64,000 nt of DNA from Rhynchospora pubera. Taxonomy: Eukaryota > Streptophyta > Magnoliopsida > Poales > Cyperaceae. The DNA lies in contig CM051461.1 of the NCBI GenBank assembly GCA_028095005.1, positions 43,202,812-43,266,811 on the forward strand, in the 5' to 3' direction. The stretch's first letter is position 1. Every line of letters starts with the position of its first letter. The notes beneath the pieces were generated by a model that was not told where the DNA came from, searched no databases, and was given only the letters and a program-made list of their open reading frames with translations. This document shows positions 1-12,200 of this stretch, in pieces. The position numbers and the translations under genes were made by a program.

Positions 1-1116
1 AAGGGACTACATGGTCATTAGTTTTAAAAAATGATTTTTAAAATAAAAAATTATAAAAAGTTAACCAGAAGGGCATATATTAGATTGATGTTGAACTTCA
101 CTTATATTTAATTTCTACTTTACTCCGTCGGGTTTCTATCGGGTCTGGGTTTTTGTGAAGAAGGGAGTTGATTACTGGAAGTCTGTCGGTTAATTAGACC
201 ATGCTTTGAATTTTCGTGCTTCTGAATTACCCATGCTTTGTGGGAATAGGAAATCCTTATTTAGTTAATTAGTACTCAGATATTTGCTACAACACAGCCT
301 ATTAAAACCAATATATATAGTTTAGATTGAAATAAACAAATAAAAATAAGATAGTATTTACTATTTTATTGGGAATAGGAAATCCTTATTTAGACGCTTC
401 ACAAGCTGCATCTCAAATGCTTGGTGAAGTGAACAGGTTTAGATCCTTTTCTTGTGTGATTTCCTGTTCTCTCAACTCTTTTGCACTGGTTTAGTATTTA
501 GTTTTATTTTTCGATGCAGGGTTCTTAAACAAGGTGGAATTTAATAAATAATAAGAATCAAGATATCATGATCTATTGTATCAAATATTACCGTTACCTT
601 TAGTTATGATAAATTCTAATTATTCTGACCATCAATTATAACATTCATTTATTTAATATCTTATTGTTAGGGCATATATTATTTTCGTGCTTCTGAATTA
701 CCCATGCTTTGTGGGAATAAGAAATCCTTACTTAGTTAATTAGTACTCAGATATTTGCTACAAACAGCCTTTGCTATTATACAAATTACTACTGCTCTTG
801 AAATAGGGATTATGAACCTTGGATTCTTCAGAGTAAGACCTGACAAACATAAACAAACTCAATTACTATTTAGAAATGAATATTCCTTTATAAATAGACA
901 AAAATCTGGCAGGAGGTATTTAGGTATGCATCTGTGTTATTGTTCAAATTTTTCTGACTTTACATTTTATTGTTGCAGCGCTTTATTGAAACTTCTAAAG
1001 ACTAAGTTCAATGTGGTGAAAGTACCGGTACACAACTTAATCGCTCTAATAGTTTCATGTAATTTGTCAATGTTTGGATTTATCATGAAAACTAAAAATT
1101 TCATTCTTACTTGTAG

Positions 1117-1698
1117 GGTCCAAATCAGCCAAACTCTGATGATTGTGGTTATTACACGATGACATCGATACGCAACACACTGAAATGGTACATGACTAGG
1201 GGGGAGTTGCCATCGGTATGGAATATCTGTTTTAATTATGTTTGATAATTGTTTTCTTGTTTAGGATAAGACTAGTACTTTTCTATAATGATTGATTTAA
1301 GGTATATGTCAAGTAGTGGAATTGTTTATGCTTTATAGTCATCCATATTCAAGTGGTGTAAATAATGCATAAGGTCAGGCGGCTTAGATAGGCGTGTGAA
1401 AAGAAAGCAGTCACTGGAGGTTGCATAAGGTTTTAATTAATTGGCAAATGCCAAAATAGAGAAACATATACACTAAACAGAAGTTTAATTTCCTCTCTTT
1501 CCAACCTAATCAGTGGGTCTAACCAATTATATATAGAATACATTTTCTCATAAAATTTACTAATAACTCGGTCATGATCAATCAATGTAGGTTTTGGAAC
1601 CGCAAGGTGGAGCATATTCTGAAGACGAGCTTAACCAAACAATAGAGTTGTTTTTTGAATTTCTAACTCCATTGATAATTAATGGTTATGATGATTAA
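1117..1698 (+). CDS. C-terminal exons of an Ulp1-like cysteine protease, transposon-borne
   Basis: Two exons can be read. Exon 1117-1215 follows TTGTAG and ends before GTATGG; it encodes 33 residues containing NQPNSDDCGYY, the Q-x(5)-D-C-G signature around the catalytic cysteine of Ulp1/SENP (C48) peptidases. Exon 1591-1698 follows AATGTAG in the same phase, encodes GGAYSEDELNQTIELFFEF and ends in TAA at 1696. Both match the C-terminal layout of Ulp1 domains in plant transposons. An earlier piece near 980-1021 (reading ALLKLLKTKFNVVK) is probably another exon, but I could not join the phases cleanly. The family removes SUMO-like tags from proteins; its role in transposons is unclear. The catalytic His and Asp lie upstream and were not identified. 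Confidence 0.6.
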
Positions 1699-2165
1699 TA
1701 ATTGTACTTAGTTGGGAATTTCTGACTTTTGGATTAGAAGAATTTTAGTTGGATTAGATGAATTAATGTGAATTTTTGTGAATTTATGCAATTTTCAATT
1801 TATTTATGTCGATTTGATTTTACATATATTATGTGAATTTATGGCTAGCAAATATATGTGATTGGATGTGATTGGGTATATATAGCCACCGAAATGAAAA
1901 AAAAAATTATTATTATCTCTTCTACAGCGGTTTTTGTATATATAGATTTAAGCTGTAAATAGGTTTTTTTACAACTTGTTTTACCAAATAACAGCCGTAA
2001 AAAAAAAGTTTTTAACGGCTGCTACTTGTTAAAAGGCGCCGTGCAAAATCAGAATTCCTACGCGCGTCTTCGCAAAGTCGCGCACAATTACGGCGGTTAA
2101 TTATTTTTTTTAACGGCACCCCCTATTTACAGCGCCCAGCATCCGGCGTAAAAAATACTTAAAAC

Positions 2166-2196
2166 ACAGCCGTAAAAAAGTTTTTCTCCCGTAGTG
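2166..2196 (-). repeat. CACTA right terminal inverted repeat
   Basis: Read on the minus strand it begins CACTACGGGAGAAAAAC and continues into TTTTTTACGGCTGTG, a motif repeated in the preceding 200 bases. The matching left terminus is outside the window. Confidence 0.7.
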
Positions 2197-3405
2197 TTAA
2201 TATGATGCAATATAATAGCATACGCCATGATTATGCTCTTTGTTATATAACACTATACGGAAAAATAAATTTTAAATTTAATATCATAAAATAATGAAAA
2301 TTATAAGTTCGATAATAAAATTTTTTTATTTTTTTTAAGAATATGACAATTATGAAGTAAGAGAGAGGGTAGTGGAGGGTAATTATGAAGTTTACTGTTT
2401 CTTGAAAAATTTTGAAAGAAGTTTTGGTTTTAAGGGGAATAATAAAATCAAGAGATCATTATTTAGATTGTGTGTCTTCCTCCAAAATGGGAAGTTGATC
2501 CTCAAAAAAGAGGAGAGACAATTGATAAAAAAGTGCCTCGTAGCCTATCATATAGATCCTTTATTTATCGTGCAGTACTCCATGTTCCCCTTGGAAAAAA
2601 GATATGAAAGTAGTAAGCCATGTGTTTAGGGACGACTCTCATGTTCAAGAAAAATGTTATTTTATTTCGAGTTTTGTGAAAGAAGGACATCAATTTTGTC
2701 ATTAATTTGCATTTTATTTCTAATTAAGTTCACAATTATATATTTATATTTGTTTTTCTATTCACATTATTATTTGTATTTAATTCAACCATTTTAAATT
2801 TATATTGATCCAATTGAATGAGGTGCTAGTGTTTGGTGCTAGAAACTCGCTGGACAGTACGGACAATATCAACAATGGAATTAATTAATAGTCAATCATC
2901 GACTACAGTTCTTTCACTGGATCGTTTTATGGCATATTTTCATACTCTTCTGTGTAAACTGTAAAGTGTCTACTACAAATCCTTTTTTTCAACTTGCAGC
3001 ATTATAAGATGTACTGGATCGGTACATGAAAAAGCTAGAACAAAATAGCCCGTGTCGGATCGTTTGAACTCCACTTTTTTTTTATGTAAACCGGGTCTTT
3101 ATACATGTATATATCTCATTTAACGTGCAACACGAACGCGAAAATCTGTGCTACATGAAATCGAACAGAGAAATAACAAAAGTGGGCTGCGCATGTTCAA
3201 AGGAGCTCTGATGAATTTTTTCGGTACAACTCCATTTCTTTTGATACGATAATATTTAGAGTGTATATAAAAAAGAGGGCTGCGCATGGATTTTTTCTTT
3301 ATATATCAAAAATAATAAAAAATACTCTATTTCTAGAGATATTATCTACCGTACTATGATGATGTCAGCATCATTGTGTCTGACAGGTGGGGCCTGCTTG
3401 ACAGG
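2197..3405. other. AT-rich intergenic stretch
   Basis: No supported gene. An 85-codon open frame at 2372-2629 shows no recognisable motif and plain AT-rich composition. I saw no element boundaries here. Confidence 0.5.
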
Positions 3406-3413
3406 GGCATATC

Positions 3414-4806
3414 CAGGGACGGATCTAGTGGGGGTCAGAATAGGTCTGGTCTATGCTGTGATTTAGAAATTTTAATTACAGGTATAGAAAATTTAGTGTA
3501 AACTAATGATATTTTAGAAATAGGCCTACTCTATGACCAGAGTCTAACTTCAGCCCATTAGTCTTTAACTTCTTTTTTCTGTCATCCATATCGATCAAAT
3601 CATTTTCCTTTCCAAATCTTCTTCGATACAACTCTTACTCTCATGCCGTCTAAGTATGACCTAACCTAGTGCTACTGTACTAGCGAGTAGAGACTGTGCG
3701 GCTGTGTGAGGCGACGGCCGACGGCCGGTGAGGCGGTGCCTATTCGTTTTCTCCAGCAACCAACAGGCAGCGGCCGGAGACACTGCGGGCCTGCCGCAGT
3801 ACTTCTCTCCTTCTCTTGTTCTCCGAACAGTGACCTTTTCTCTCTTTAATATTTATTATGCTTTTTAGCTTTTATTTTAGTTTTCACTTTTGGACTTTTG
3901 TGAAAACGGTAACTTTAAGCAATTTATAAAATTAGAATTTAATAATTTAGGATGATCCCATTCGTCCATTCCATGATGGATAATTAATTGGTAAATACTT
4001 GAATGTATATTTAGAACATTGTGTGATTCTGTCATTATGTGAATGTATAGACTTCATACTGTCATACACTCAAATCTCAATATTAATCTGTTTGTTGACT
4101 TTTTTAATATCTATATCAGTATGCCTGATGTCAAATGTCAATATTTTTATTAGCAGTGCATATACGCTTTTATTGTATTTCAAGAATAAGTGAATAACTT
4201 ATATTTTCATAGAATCATAGTGATTTTGTGCCATTCATTAAGGACCAAGTCAACATACAATTCAATTAAAGTGGCTGATGCATGGTGAATGTCAACATAT
4301 TTCAATTGAACTTAAAAACTAGCTTCTTAATTTTTTTTCCTCTTAATTATATCCAGATAGACATTGTTGCATAGAATCTAATTATATATTGTTATTTTCG
4401 ATAGGTGTCAATCTAATTTTTTAGTGATTGTCGTTTACTAATTTGTAAGTACTTTTATTATTTATTTAATTCTTCACATATTTTTTTATTGTTAATGTTA
4501 ATTGTGATATTAGAATGGAGACATGGAGTTCCTGAATTTTGATACAAGAAAAGCATGCATTGAATCAGTAATCAAGGTTTTGTGTTGTGTATTTTTTATA
4601 ATTTTTCATAATCAATTATGGGATGATAATTAGTAAATAACTTAATCTTTTCCTATGTGTTTTTTTTCTAGCGGTATTTGCCTTGGATTGGTTGCTGTAT
4701 TGATTGCTGGCACGCTCGAAAAAGATTGAATGAACTATCACAAACCAACTAAGGTCAGTCCTTCAAACTTTGGCCTACTCTATCTTTAAATCCTGAATCC
4801 GCCCCG
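3414..4806. mobile_element. Non-autonomous hAT-like DNA transposon
   Basis: The left end reads CAGGGACGGATC and the right end, reverse complemented, CGGGGCGGATTC, giving short imperfect terminal inverted repeats. Flanks are GGCATATC (3406-3413) and GACATATC (4807-4814), an 8-bp target duplication with one mismatch. CAGGG-type ends with 8-bp TSDs are typical of hAT elements. No transposase frame is present. The inside holds a GC-rich block near 3,700-3,800 and short coding-like scraps near 4,525 and 4,670 that I cannot identify. Confidence 0.65.
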
Positions 4807-4814
4807 GACATATC

Positions 4815-5785
4815 TATAACATTATAAGTGGATACTTTGTGATCATTTTGAGTATTATTTGTGTAACGGATGTATTATAAGCAGCACTTTCATCTAACAA
4901 CACAAGAGTTATTACCAATTCTTCTACAGTAAATAAGTAAGAAACAAAGGCAACCCGCCATGTGGGTTCTTATCTGATTTTTTGAGACGAATTCTCATTT
5001 TTCTCTATGTAATGGGCTATCACACGAATATCTTGCTTAAATGCAACAAAGAAATATATACATGAGGATATACATAAGGTCAAATAAGCAAGAAAAAGAG
5101 GACAGCACGTGTGTGGAGTTTATTCACTTTTTCTAGATAGCCCCTCAATTTTTTTTATTTCATACACTTTTTATATTTTTTGTTACACCCTCTGCTTTTA
5201 TTTATTATAAATCTGCAATTAAAGAAAATTTTGTTTTTGTTTAATTGTTTTTTGTATGAAAATTTATAAATGACATAAAAATATTACATGACATTCATTA
5301 ATTTATTTTTTCTAATTTATTTTTTAAGTTGTTACTATTTTTTTTATATATTTCAAGATTCGAAAACATTTTATTACAAGCATTGCTTGATATCTTTTAT
5401 AATGTCAATTATTATTATAATTATATTATGAGGATATATTTTTCTTTACAGTATATTAATCGACATAAATTATAAGGTAACAAGTGATATAGTTTTTTCT
5501 ATGCAAATATTCTTAAAATATTGTATTTTAGTGTACGCGTAGCTCTTTGCAAGGCATTACTAAATTATTTTTTGATTAACTTTTATCTATCTTCTTAGAG
5601 CGATTCCAAGTAATCCATTGATATAACTTTATACTTTGGAATTTTTTAAATTGATGTGAGTTGAGGCCATAATACTTCAGAATGGGAAATGTAACCTAAT
5701 TTTGCCTTATAAATTAGTTGCAAGATAATTTGATATTTATTCAAATAATTACAATCATAATTATGAAATTTGTAATAATTATATG
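4815..5785. other. AT-rich intergenic stretch
   Basis: Long runs of A and T with no supported gene or element boundary. Confidence 0.5.
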
Positions 5786-6063
5786 CTGGTTGGTCGGGTA
5801 TAAACCTGGTCAAAATAAATTTGTTTTATCTGATTTAATCTATCGTAGTAAAGCTAAGGGTCGAATCACAAGGACAGTGTTGGAATATCGATCTTTTACT
5901 TTAATTAATTAGTTAGACGAGTTTAACTATTTTGGGTGTTCAAAAAATTGAAGGTAGTTTCAAATTTTAAATATAAAATCAAGGTCAAACTAAAACTAAA
6001 CGGGAGATAATCAGCAAATCTACTAGACAAGTCCTTAATATACTTCGTATAATCAATTCTACC

Positions 6064-7165
6064 CTATGTTATGTGGATTCGTGAATTTCATGCCGTATCT
6101 CATGTCGGACACGGATTCGCATGCGATAAGTATGCGATATGCACTAGATTCGCCACGTGGCGTATTCGAGCATTTTAAATGTTTTGACTGTCACATACGG
6201 TCGCCGATTCGGTTAAAACACGCATATCTGGCCCAATCGAGTGCCGCATGGCCCGCATCTGATCCCATAATATTTAATTTATTATTTGATATATTGTATA
6301 TGTGATTATAATTATATTATAATATAATAAAGCATTTAAGGAGGTGGCTTGGTGGGCCAGCGCACAAAGCATGGACTGGTGCAATAGCCAATACACTCAC
6401 GCGGAAATTACTTAGAGTAATCAGAGTCTTAAGCAATCAAGCAATCAGAGTCTCGCGACTTCCCTCACGCAATCCCTCATGTAACGTGACTCTCCTCCCC
6501 TTCCCTTCCCCCACGCGCCTCTTCTCACGCGACCCCTCCTGTGTCGCGAGACGCGACTCGTAATTACTCTTCTCCGACTCGCATCCTCTCACTCTTCTCC
6601 GTCTCTTCTCTCCTCACCTATGTTGCATGGGTGCGGGTGCGGGTGTCGTATCGGATACGATGCGGGTACGGGGATACGACATTTTTCAAAAAACTCGGAT
6701 ACGGCTGTATATATAAAATAATAAAAATAATTAGAATATTATATTTTTACTCGTATTAATTAGTATTGAGTAATGAGGTAGATATGAGTATGGCCCAGGC
6801 CCAACAATTATTTGTCCGGTTTGAAAAGGGAGTTTAGTCCCACAAGGGGAATTGATAGTCTCTATGGATACTATATATAGTATGAGCTAATAAACAAACC
6901 CAAAAAGTTGTTGAACACTGCACAGCGCGTGAGTAGAATGGCATGGCACATGTCTATCAGTCTATTTTTGTGTGCTACCCAACCCCTTTTATGTTAAAAT
7001 AATAAACAATATATATATCACATAAATTGAAAACTTCGTGGGATCCGATGCGGCACTCAGTTCGTCCCGACACGCGTGTCCAACCGTGTCGGTGACCGTA
7101 TCTGACAGTCAAAATATTTAAAATATTCGGACACGTCACGTGGCTTATCTAGTGCGTATATTTAA
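6064..7165. repeat. Inverted-repeat pair A of the composite element
   Basis: Bases about 6145-6300 match the reverse complement of about 7012-7165; shared landmarks are GCACTAGAT, CCACGTG, TTTTGACTGTCA and GAGTGCCGCAT. The right arm lacks the outermost 80 bases, including the CTATGTTA end. Confidence 0.6.
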
Positions 7166-7510
7166 AATATTCCAACTACTCTATCTCTCTCCCCATTCCT
7201 CTCACCATTAAACCATCTCCACTGAACCATCTACTCTCTCTTGCTCCCTATTCCCTCTCCCCCATTTTTCTCACCATTAAATCTCAAATTCATTGCTAAT
7301 TATTCATCCTCTTTCTTGTATATTCTTCTTTCCATTATTAATATCTTCTGATTAATTCTTCATCCGCCTCCGTCTCACCTCAACATCTCCTCCGCCTCTC
7401 GTCTCCCCCGCCTCACTGTTCCCTGTTCTATACAGATCAGATCTGGTTGAGGAAGACAGAAGTAGGAATAAAGGAGGATAAGAAGAAAAAATATGTTTAG
7501 ATCTAGTTCT

Positions 7511-8240
7511 GTTATAATTTGGGAGTAACTAAATTACTATAACGGATGATATTAATCAGTATAAGGGAGTATCTAATCTAATATATATAAAGGATTAAAT
7601 AACATTCATATCTGATTCTGCTGTTTTTTGGGAGTAACTAAACTACTATAAGGGAGGAAATTGATCAGTATAAAGGAGTAAATAATATATACAACGAAGT
7701 AAATAATATTCGTATCTGATTCTGCTGTTGTTTGGGAGTAACTAAATAGATATAAGGGAGTAAATAACTAGTATGAAAGGAGTATCTAATATGTATGAGG
7801 GAGTAAATTACATTCAAAACTGATTCTACTATTGTTTGGGAGTAACTAAATAACTATAAGGGAGTAAGTAATACTAAGGGAGTATTTAATACAAATAAGG
7901 GAGTAAATAATATTCATATTTGATTCCGCTGTTGTTTGGGAGTAACTAAATAGATATAAGGGAGTAAATAACTAGTATAAAAGGAGTATCTAATATGTAT
8001 GAGGGAGTAAATAACATTCAGAACTGATTCTACTATTGTTTGGGAGTAACTAAATAACTATAAGAGAGTAAATAAGTAGCAGTAAGGGAGTATTTAATAT
8101 AAATAAGGAAGTAAATAATATTCATATCTGATTCTACTGTTGTTTGGGAGTAACTAAATAGATATGAGGGAGTAAATAACTAGTATAAAAGGAGTATCTA
8201 ATATGTATGAAGGAGTAAATAACATGTATGAGAGAGTAAC
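7511..8240 (+). repeat. 104-bp minisatellite, seven copies
   Basis: Units begin near 7511, 7623, 7727, 7831, 7931, 8035 and 8139, so the spacing is 104 bp except one 112-bp and one 100-bp step. Each carries TTTGGGAGTAACTAAA followed by several GGGAGTAAATAA blocks. From the third unit on, copies alternate between two types (GTTG...AGATATAAGGG and ATTG...AACTATAAGGG), suggesting growth as a 208-bp dimer. Confidence 0.8.
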
Positions 8241-8278
8241 TAGTTATGAGAGAGTAACTAGTTATGAGAGAGTATCTT

Positions 8279-8540
8279 TGCAGGTGGCACGAGGTGGCCA
8301 CAGGGAGGTGCGACGGGAACAGAGGGGGAGCGAAGAGGTGGCACGTCGGACCAGAAGGAGGATGAGTGGAGGGGTGGCGCGTCGGACCAGAAAAGGAGTG
8401 AGCGGAAGGGAGGCACGTCGGAACAGGGGGGTGAGCGGGGAGGCGCGACTGAATAGAGAGGGTGAGCGAAGGGGAGACGCGTCGGAACAGAAGGGGGGTG
8501 AGCGGAGGGGAGGGGAGGCGCGTGGGAGCGGTAGCGTACT
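8279..8540 (+). repeat. GC- and purine-rich short tandem repeat block
   Basis: An imperfect repeat of about 35-40 bp built on GTGAGCGGAGGGGAGGCGCG and GTCGGAACAGA motifs. It is open in one forward frame (from about 8203), giving an Arg/Gly/Glu-rich peptide, but composition alone explains this. It contrasts strongly with the AT-rich surroundings. Confidence 0.6.
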
Positions 8541-8796
8541 TTCCATTTTTGACAGCGCGTAGTTTTCCGTTTTTAGATCTGATTGCTTGATTGTCTTAGG
8601 CGCTGATTGCATTTATCAGCTCCGCACTCACGCTGTCACGCGCCCATGTGTTCAGCAACTTTCACTTGTACCTCATTGCTCATACAGTCATACTATATAT
8701 AAGATCCATGTAGAGTATCTATGTCCATTGTGGGACTAAACTTTACTTCAAAACCGAAAAAATAACATTGTTGGACTTGGGCAGCTGGACTGTGTT

Positions 8797-10108
8797 TAGG
8801 GATGGAAACGGATCGGATACGGAGCGGATGTTGGTCTTCCCATATTCGTATCCATATTTTTTTCGGATACGAATACGAATACGGATGTGTTCGGATACGA
8901 ATACGGTTCGGATATTAAGCGGATACGAAAACGGTTCGGATATTATCGAATACGGAGTCGAATACGAATATATTTTGTCGGATACGGATTGTATTTTAAT
9001 CTTTTTTTATTTATTTACAATAATATTTTTTGTAAATATAATGATATTTATTATACTCATTATCTAGTTTAATACTTCGTCAAGTTCAGTAGTAGTGCGA
9101 GCAAATGAATATCTATTGTTTTCCATAGTTTGAGTCAAAAGAGCATTTCTTTAAAATATGAAAGTTAATCTTAATAAATTAATTTAAAATTAAACGTTTT
9201 AATCCCAATAAATTAATTTTAAATTAAACGTTTTAATTCCAATAAATTAATTTAAAATTGAACGTTTTATCGATAAAGTTTAATTGAAATAATTTTGGCC
9301 TTCATATATTATTAGAATATTGATATCCAATTTAGGCCTTCATATATGTATTCCCATATTTATTATCAATAAAATCGAACGGGCCATTTGCCAAATAGAA
9401 AAGTTGTATTGTGTTTTATTTTTTGTCTTCTTATATTTTGTGTTATATAATTAATGAAGGGATATATTACTTTATATACAATGGGATAGTGAGTAGGGAT
9501 TTTGGCTCTTTGCACCGTGGCAACCAGACAAAATCTCATAAGTCTCATAAAATACGTTGGCACTCTGTACACTTCTCCATCTCGTTTCTGCCACAAAATA
9601 TCTCGGATGCCAACTTTTTATTAACTTCTGAGTATTTCCTTTCTCTCTCTATTTTTGCGTCCGTGCTGTTCCCTTCATCTTCTCCAAATCGGAGTTCTAA
9701 GCATCTGTTACCTCTCTCTATTGTCATGAAATCTGCTCCACTAAACTTTTGTACTCACATTAAGTACTAAATTTGCTCTCCTCCGCGTCTTCTCCTGTTG
9801 CCTGCTACTCTGCTAGCATTCTTCTCGCCTCTCGCCTCTTGGTGAGCCTCCAAAAGAGTACCTCAGATCCAAGCCGTAAAACTTATACGGATATCCGAAT
9901 TTTTAGACATTTCGGATACGGATATTTATCCGCATTCGTATCCGTATCCGCTCCAATATGTCTTCCCACATCCGCATCCGCATCCGTTTAGAAAAATCCG
10001 TATCCGCATCCGTATCCGAACGGATGCGGATGTTAATATCCGAATCCGCTATTTTCCGAATTCGGACACGGATCGGAGCAGATAATATCCGATCCGTTTT
10101 CATCCCTA
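8797..10108. mobile_element. Non-autonomous hAT transposon (1.3 kb)
   Basis: The ends are TAGGGATGGAAACGGATCGG and, on the other strand, TAGGGATGAAAACGGATCGG, flanked by a perfect 8-bp TSD ACTGTGTT (8789-8796 and 10109-10116). TAGGGATG ends with 8-bp TSDs are diagnostic of hAT. Both sub-terminal regions (about 8810-8990 and 9880-10100) are packed with CGGATAC/GTATCCG repeats, a likely transposase-binding array. No transposase is encoded. It lies inside the composite element at 6064-10412 and is therefore younger. Confidence 0.85.
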
Positions 10109-12170
10109 ACTGTGTTTATTGTTAATATATAGAATCTAAATAGATAAAATTTCTAACTATAAATCATTAACTATTAATAACGTTATATTATTAATTGTTT
10201 AATTTCTCAATATAAATTAAAAGAGTACAAAATCATGTTAATAACATTATATTAATAAAATATATAAATTATTTTTAATATTTAAAAATATATATTTTAT
10301 TATTTTAATTATTTTATATATACAACCGTATTCTAATTTTTTTAAAAATGTCGTATCCCCGCACCCGCATCGTATCCGACACGATACTCGCACCTACACC
10401 CAAGTAACATAGATTCTACCTAAGCAATCAATAATATCACATAATCAATTAAATCATGAAAGATAGAAACGCATAAAGAAATAACTAGACAAATAAACAA
10501 TTAAACAAATGAGTTTACAACCATAGCCCTAGAATAACAAATAAAAAACTAAAAGACATCGAACAAACAAGAGAAAATGAGAAATAAGAGAAGTTACAAC
10601 CTATTGCCCTTACTTTCCCTTGAACTTGTCGAACTTCATTCTAAACGACTCGTTGTTGTCGCACACGACCCGTTTAACGCTGCCACGATCTGGTCTTGAG
10701 ACTGAACTCTCGGATATTTCTATGGCTAACCCTAAACTTTGACCTTGGATTTAAAACACCACCTTATATGCTCTCGTATGCCCTTCGTATGGACATGTAT
10801 GAACTTGTATGGACTTAATCTCCTCAAAGTCCTCTTAAATAGGCTTTCTAATTATTTAGAGACGCAGGAGGTTTGTTCTGGACCTGTTAGGAGTCGAAAA
10901 TAACCACCCCACCAAGAATAACCACCAAATCGGGCACTTTCTGCTCTTTATGGAAGGTTCCAAACAGACCGTTTGATCCTCCAGACGGACCGACTAGAAT
11001 CTGGCTGAAAATAGCAGTTTTTTCTGCGAATGTCAAACGGTCCGTCTGGATTTTCAGATGGACATCAGTATTTATAAATAAAGATGCGTGGGTGTCGATT
11101 TTAACACGGTTTAACTTTGGACAGACACGGGAATCAATGTACAATTTGGGATGAAAAGTTTTTCGATTTGTGGAACGTCGTATGTATAAACCTTGGTGTG
11201 GCGAGTATCATAGTGAAACAAGTCACCCAATTCATCATCATAAAATTAATTCGTTGCACAACATATTTGTTTTATGTTGCGTTCCTTCCCATCTTGGTCC
11301 ATCGTGTCTAAAAGAAAAAAAAAATATCACATCGCTTTTTCTGCACGTCTCCGCCGCACCTCACCCATAACCCTCTCCTCCAACACCTCCTCCACCGACT
11401 TCGCCCCACCCCCCAGCTGCTCCTTTGTGCGCCCCTCCTCCTTCCTCTCCATCTCCTTCTCTTTCGTGGATTCAAGAGAAAATCAAAATGATTCAAGACC
11501 TCATATGAGGAAGTTAGTTTACTAACAATTTCAAAGGGATTGAAGGTCTGATGGAACTCCAACGTGAGTTACGTGATGCTCCTGGCACTAAGGTCCCTTA
11601 TTCTCCCCTTTTTTATTTTATTAGAAAAAGTACAAACTATGTTTTATAAAAAATCTGAATTTAATTGGGAGCGGAGGGAGATGAGAGAGGAGAGGGCAAT
11701 TTAATCAATACAAAATATTGAATTTGGATAGAGGTGATTTATACGATAAAAGTAGCATTTTCTAATTTAATTCTGTTTAGGATGGATTTTCTAACCTTTT
11801 AGTGCAATTTTGGATCTCAAATCATCATTGTGTCAAAGACCTCTTTTATGTAATAGGAAACTTATAATTTCAACTATGTCCTTAAAAAAATTAAAAGAGT
11901 GATTACTTTGGCGGAATATGGTGCAAATGAATAAATGATGATTGTGATGGCATTAATCATTTTGACCTAAATTGTTTAAATAAACAAATCTGAAAAAAAA
12001 TAACAATAAACACCGAATAATCAAATTTTGAGCGATAAACATGGCAGAGCACCGTGTTCAGTGGTGCGGAGGTGAAAACGCCGCTAGAAGTAACGCATTT
12101 GGTAGTTGTGTTTATTTATCTTTACAAATTTAAAATAATAACATATTTTATATTTATTTGAAATTCAAAT

Positions 12171-12200
12171 ATCGAGCGAAGCTCGATTAGTCCCTCTAGT
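12171..12200 (+). mobile_element. Helitron 3' terminus
   Basis: ATCGAGC-GAA-GCTCGAT forms a perfect 7-bp stem with a 3-base loop, followed 9 bases later by CTAG with T next, the Helitron 3' signature (hairpin plus CTRR before T). The element would extend leftwards into the interrupted solo LTR. I could not place its 5' TC end, which probably lies near 11,100. The stretch 11,300-11,600 includes a C-rich leader-like segment that may be captured host sequence. Confidence 0.5.

Larger units (their letters stand above)
1..2196 (+). mobile_element. 3' portion of a CACTA (En/Spm-like) transposon
   Basis: The window opens inside this element. Seen: the right end reads CTCCCGTAGTG on the plus strand, so the reverse complement starts CACTACGGGAG, the CACTA signature. 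Sub-terminal sequence from about 1,990 repeats short motifs containing AGCCGTAAAAAA and AACGGC in both orientations, typical of CACTA sub-termini. Upstream are exons ending an Ulp1-type protease, a domain often carried by plant CACTA and MULE elements. The left terminus is not in the window, so the 3-bp TSD cannot be checked. The start at base 1 is simply the window edge. Confidence 0.65.
6064..10412. mobile_element. Composite DNA transposon inserted in the solo LTR
   Basis: The outer ends are CTATGTTA (6064) and TAACATAG (10412), flanked by a perfect 8-bp duplication ATTCTACC (6056-6063 and 10413-10420), which points to a hAT-type insertion. The inside is a mosaic: two interleaved inverted-repeat pairs, a 104-bp minisatellite, a GC-rich block and a later hAT insertion (8797-10108). 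No transposase-like protein is encoded. The ends belong to a CTATGTTGC family rich in GGATACG motifs. Confidence 0.65.
6618..10412. repeat. Inverted-repeat pair B of the composite element
   Basis: The left arm runs 6618 to about 6925, beginning CTATGTTGCATGGGTG. The right arm is 10412 down to 10117 and continues at 8790 to 8640 on the far side of the later hAT. The arms share GGATACGATGCGGGT, GGGGATACGACATTTTT and GTTTAGTCCCAC. Arm similarity extends over about 300 bases, much longer than a usual hAT TIR, and the pair is interleaved with pair A. Confidence 0.65.

Noticed and set aside
755..1162. 135-codon frame read as one gene
   Set aside because: It runs through intron-like sequence and reads the Ulp1 exon out of frame; the spliced reading recovers the DCG motif.
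8203..8562. Arg/Gly-rich 119-codon frame, with an opposite-strand frame too
   Set aside because: Open on both strands because of a GC-rich short tandem repeat; not gene-like.
11308..11562. Arg-rich minus-strand frame
   Set aside because: Antisense of a C/T-rich leader-like segment; no motif.
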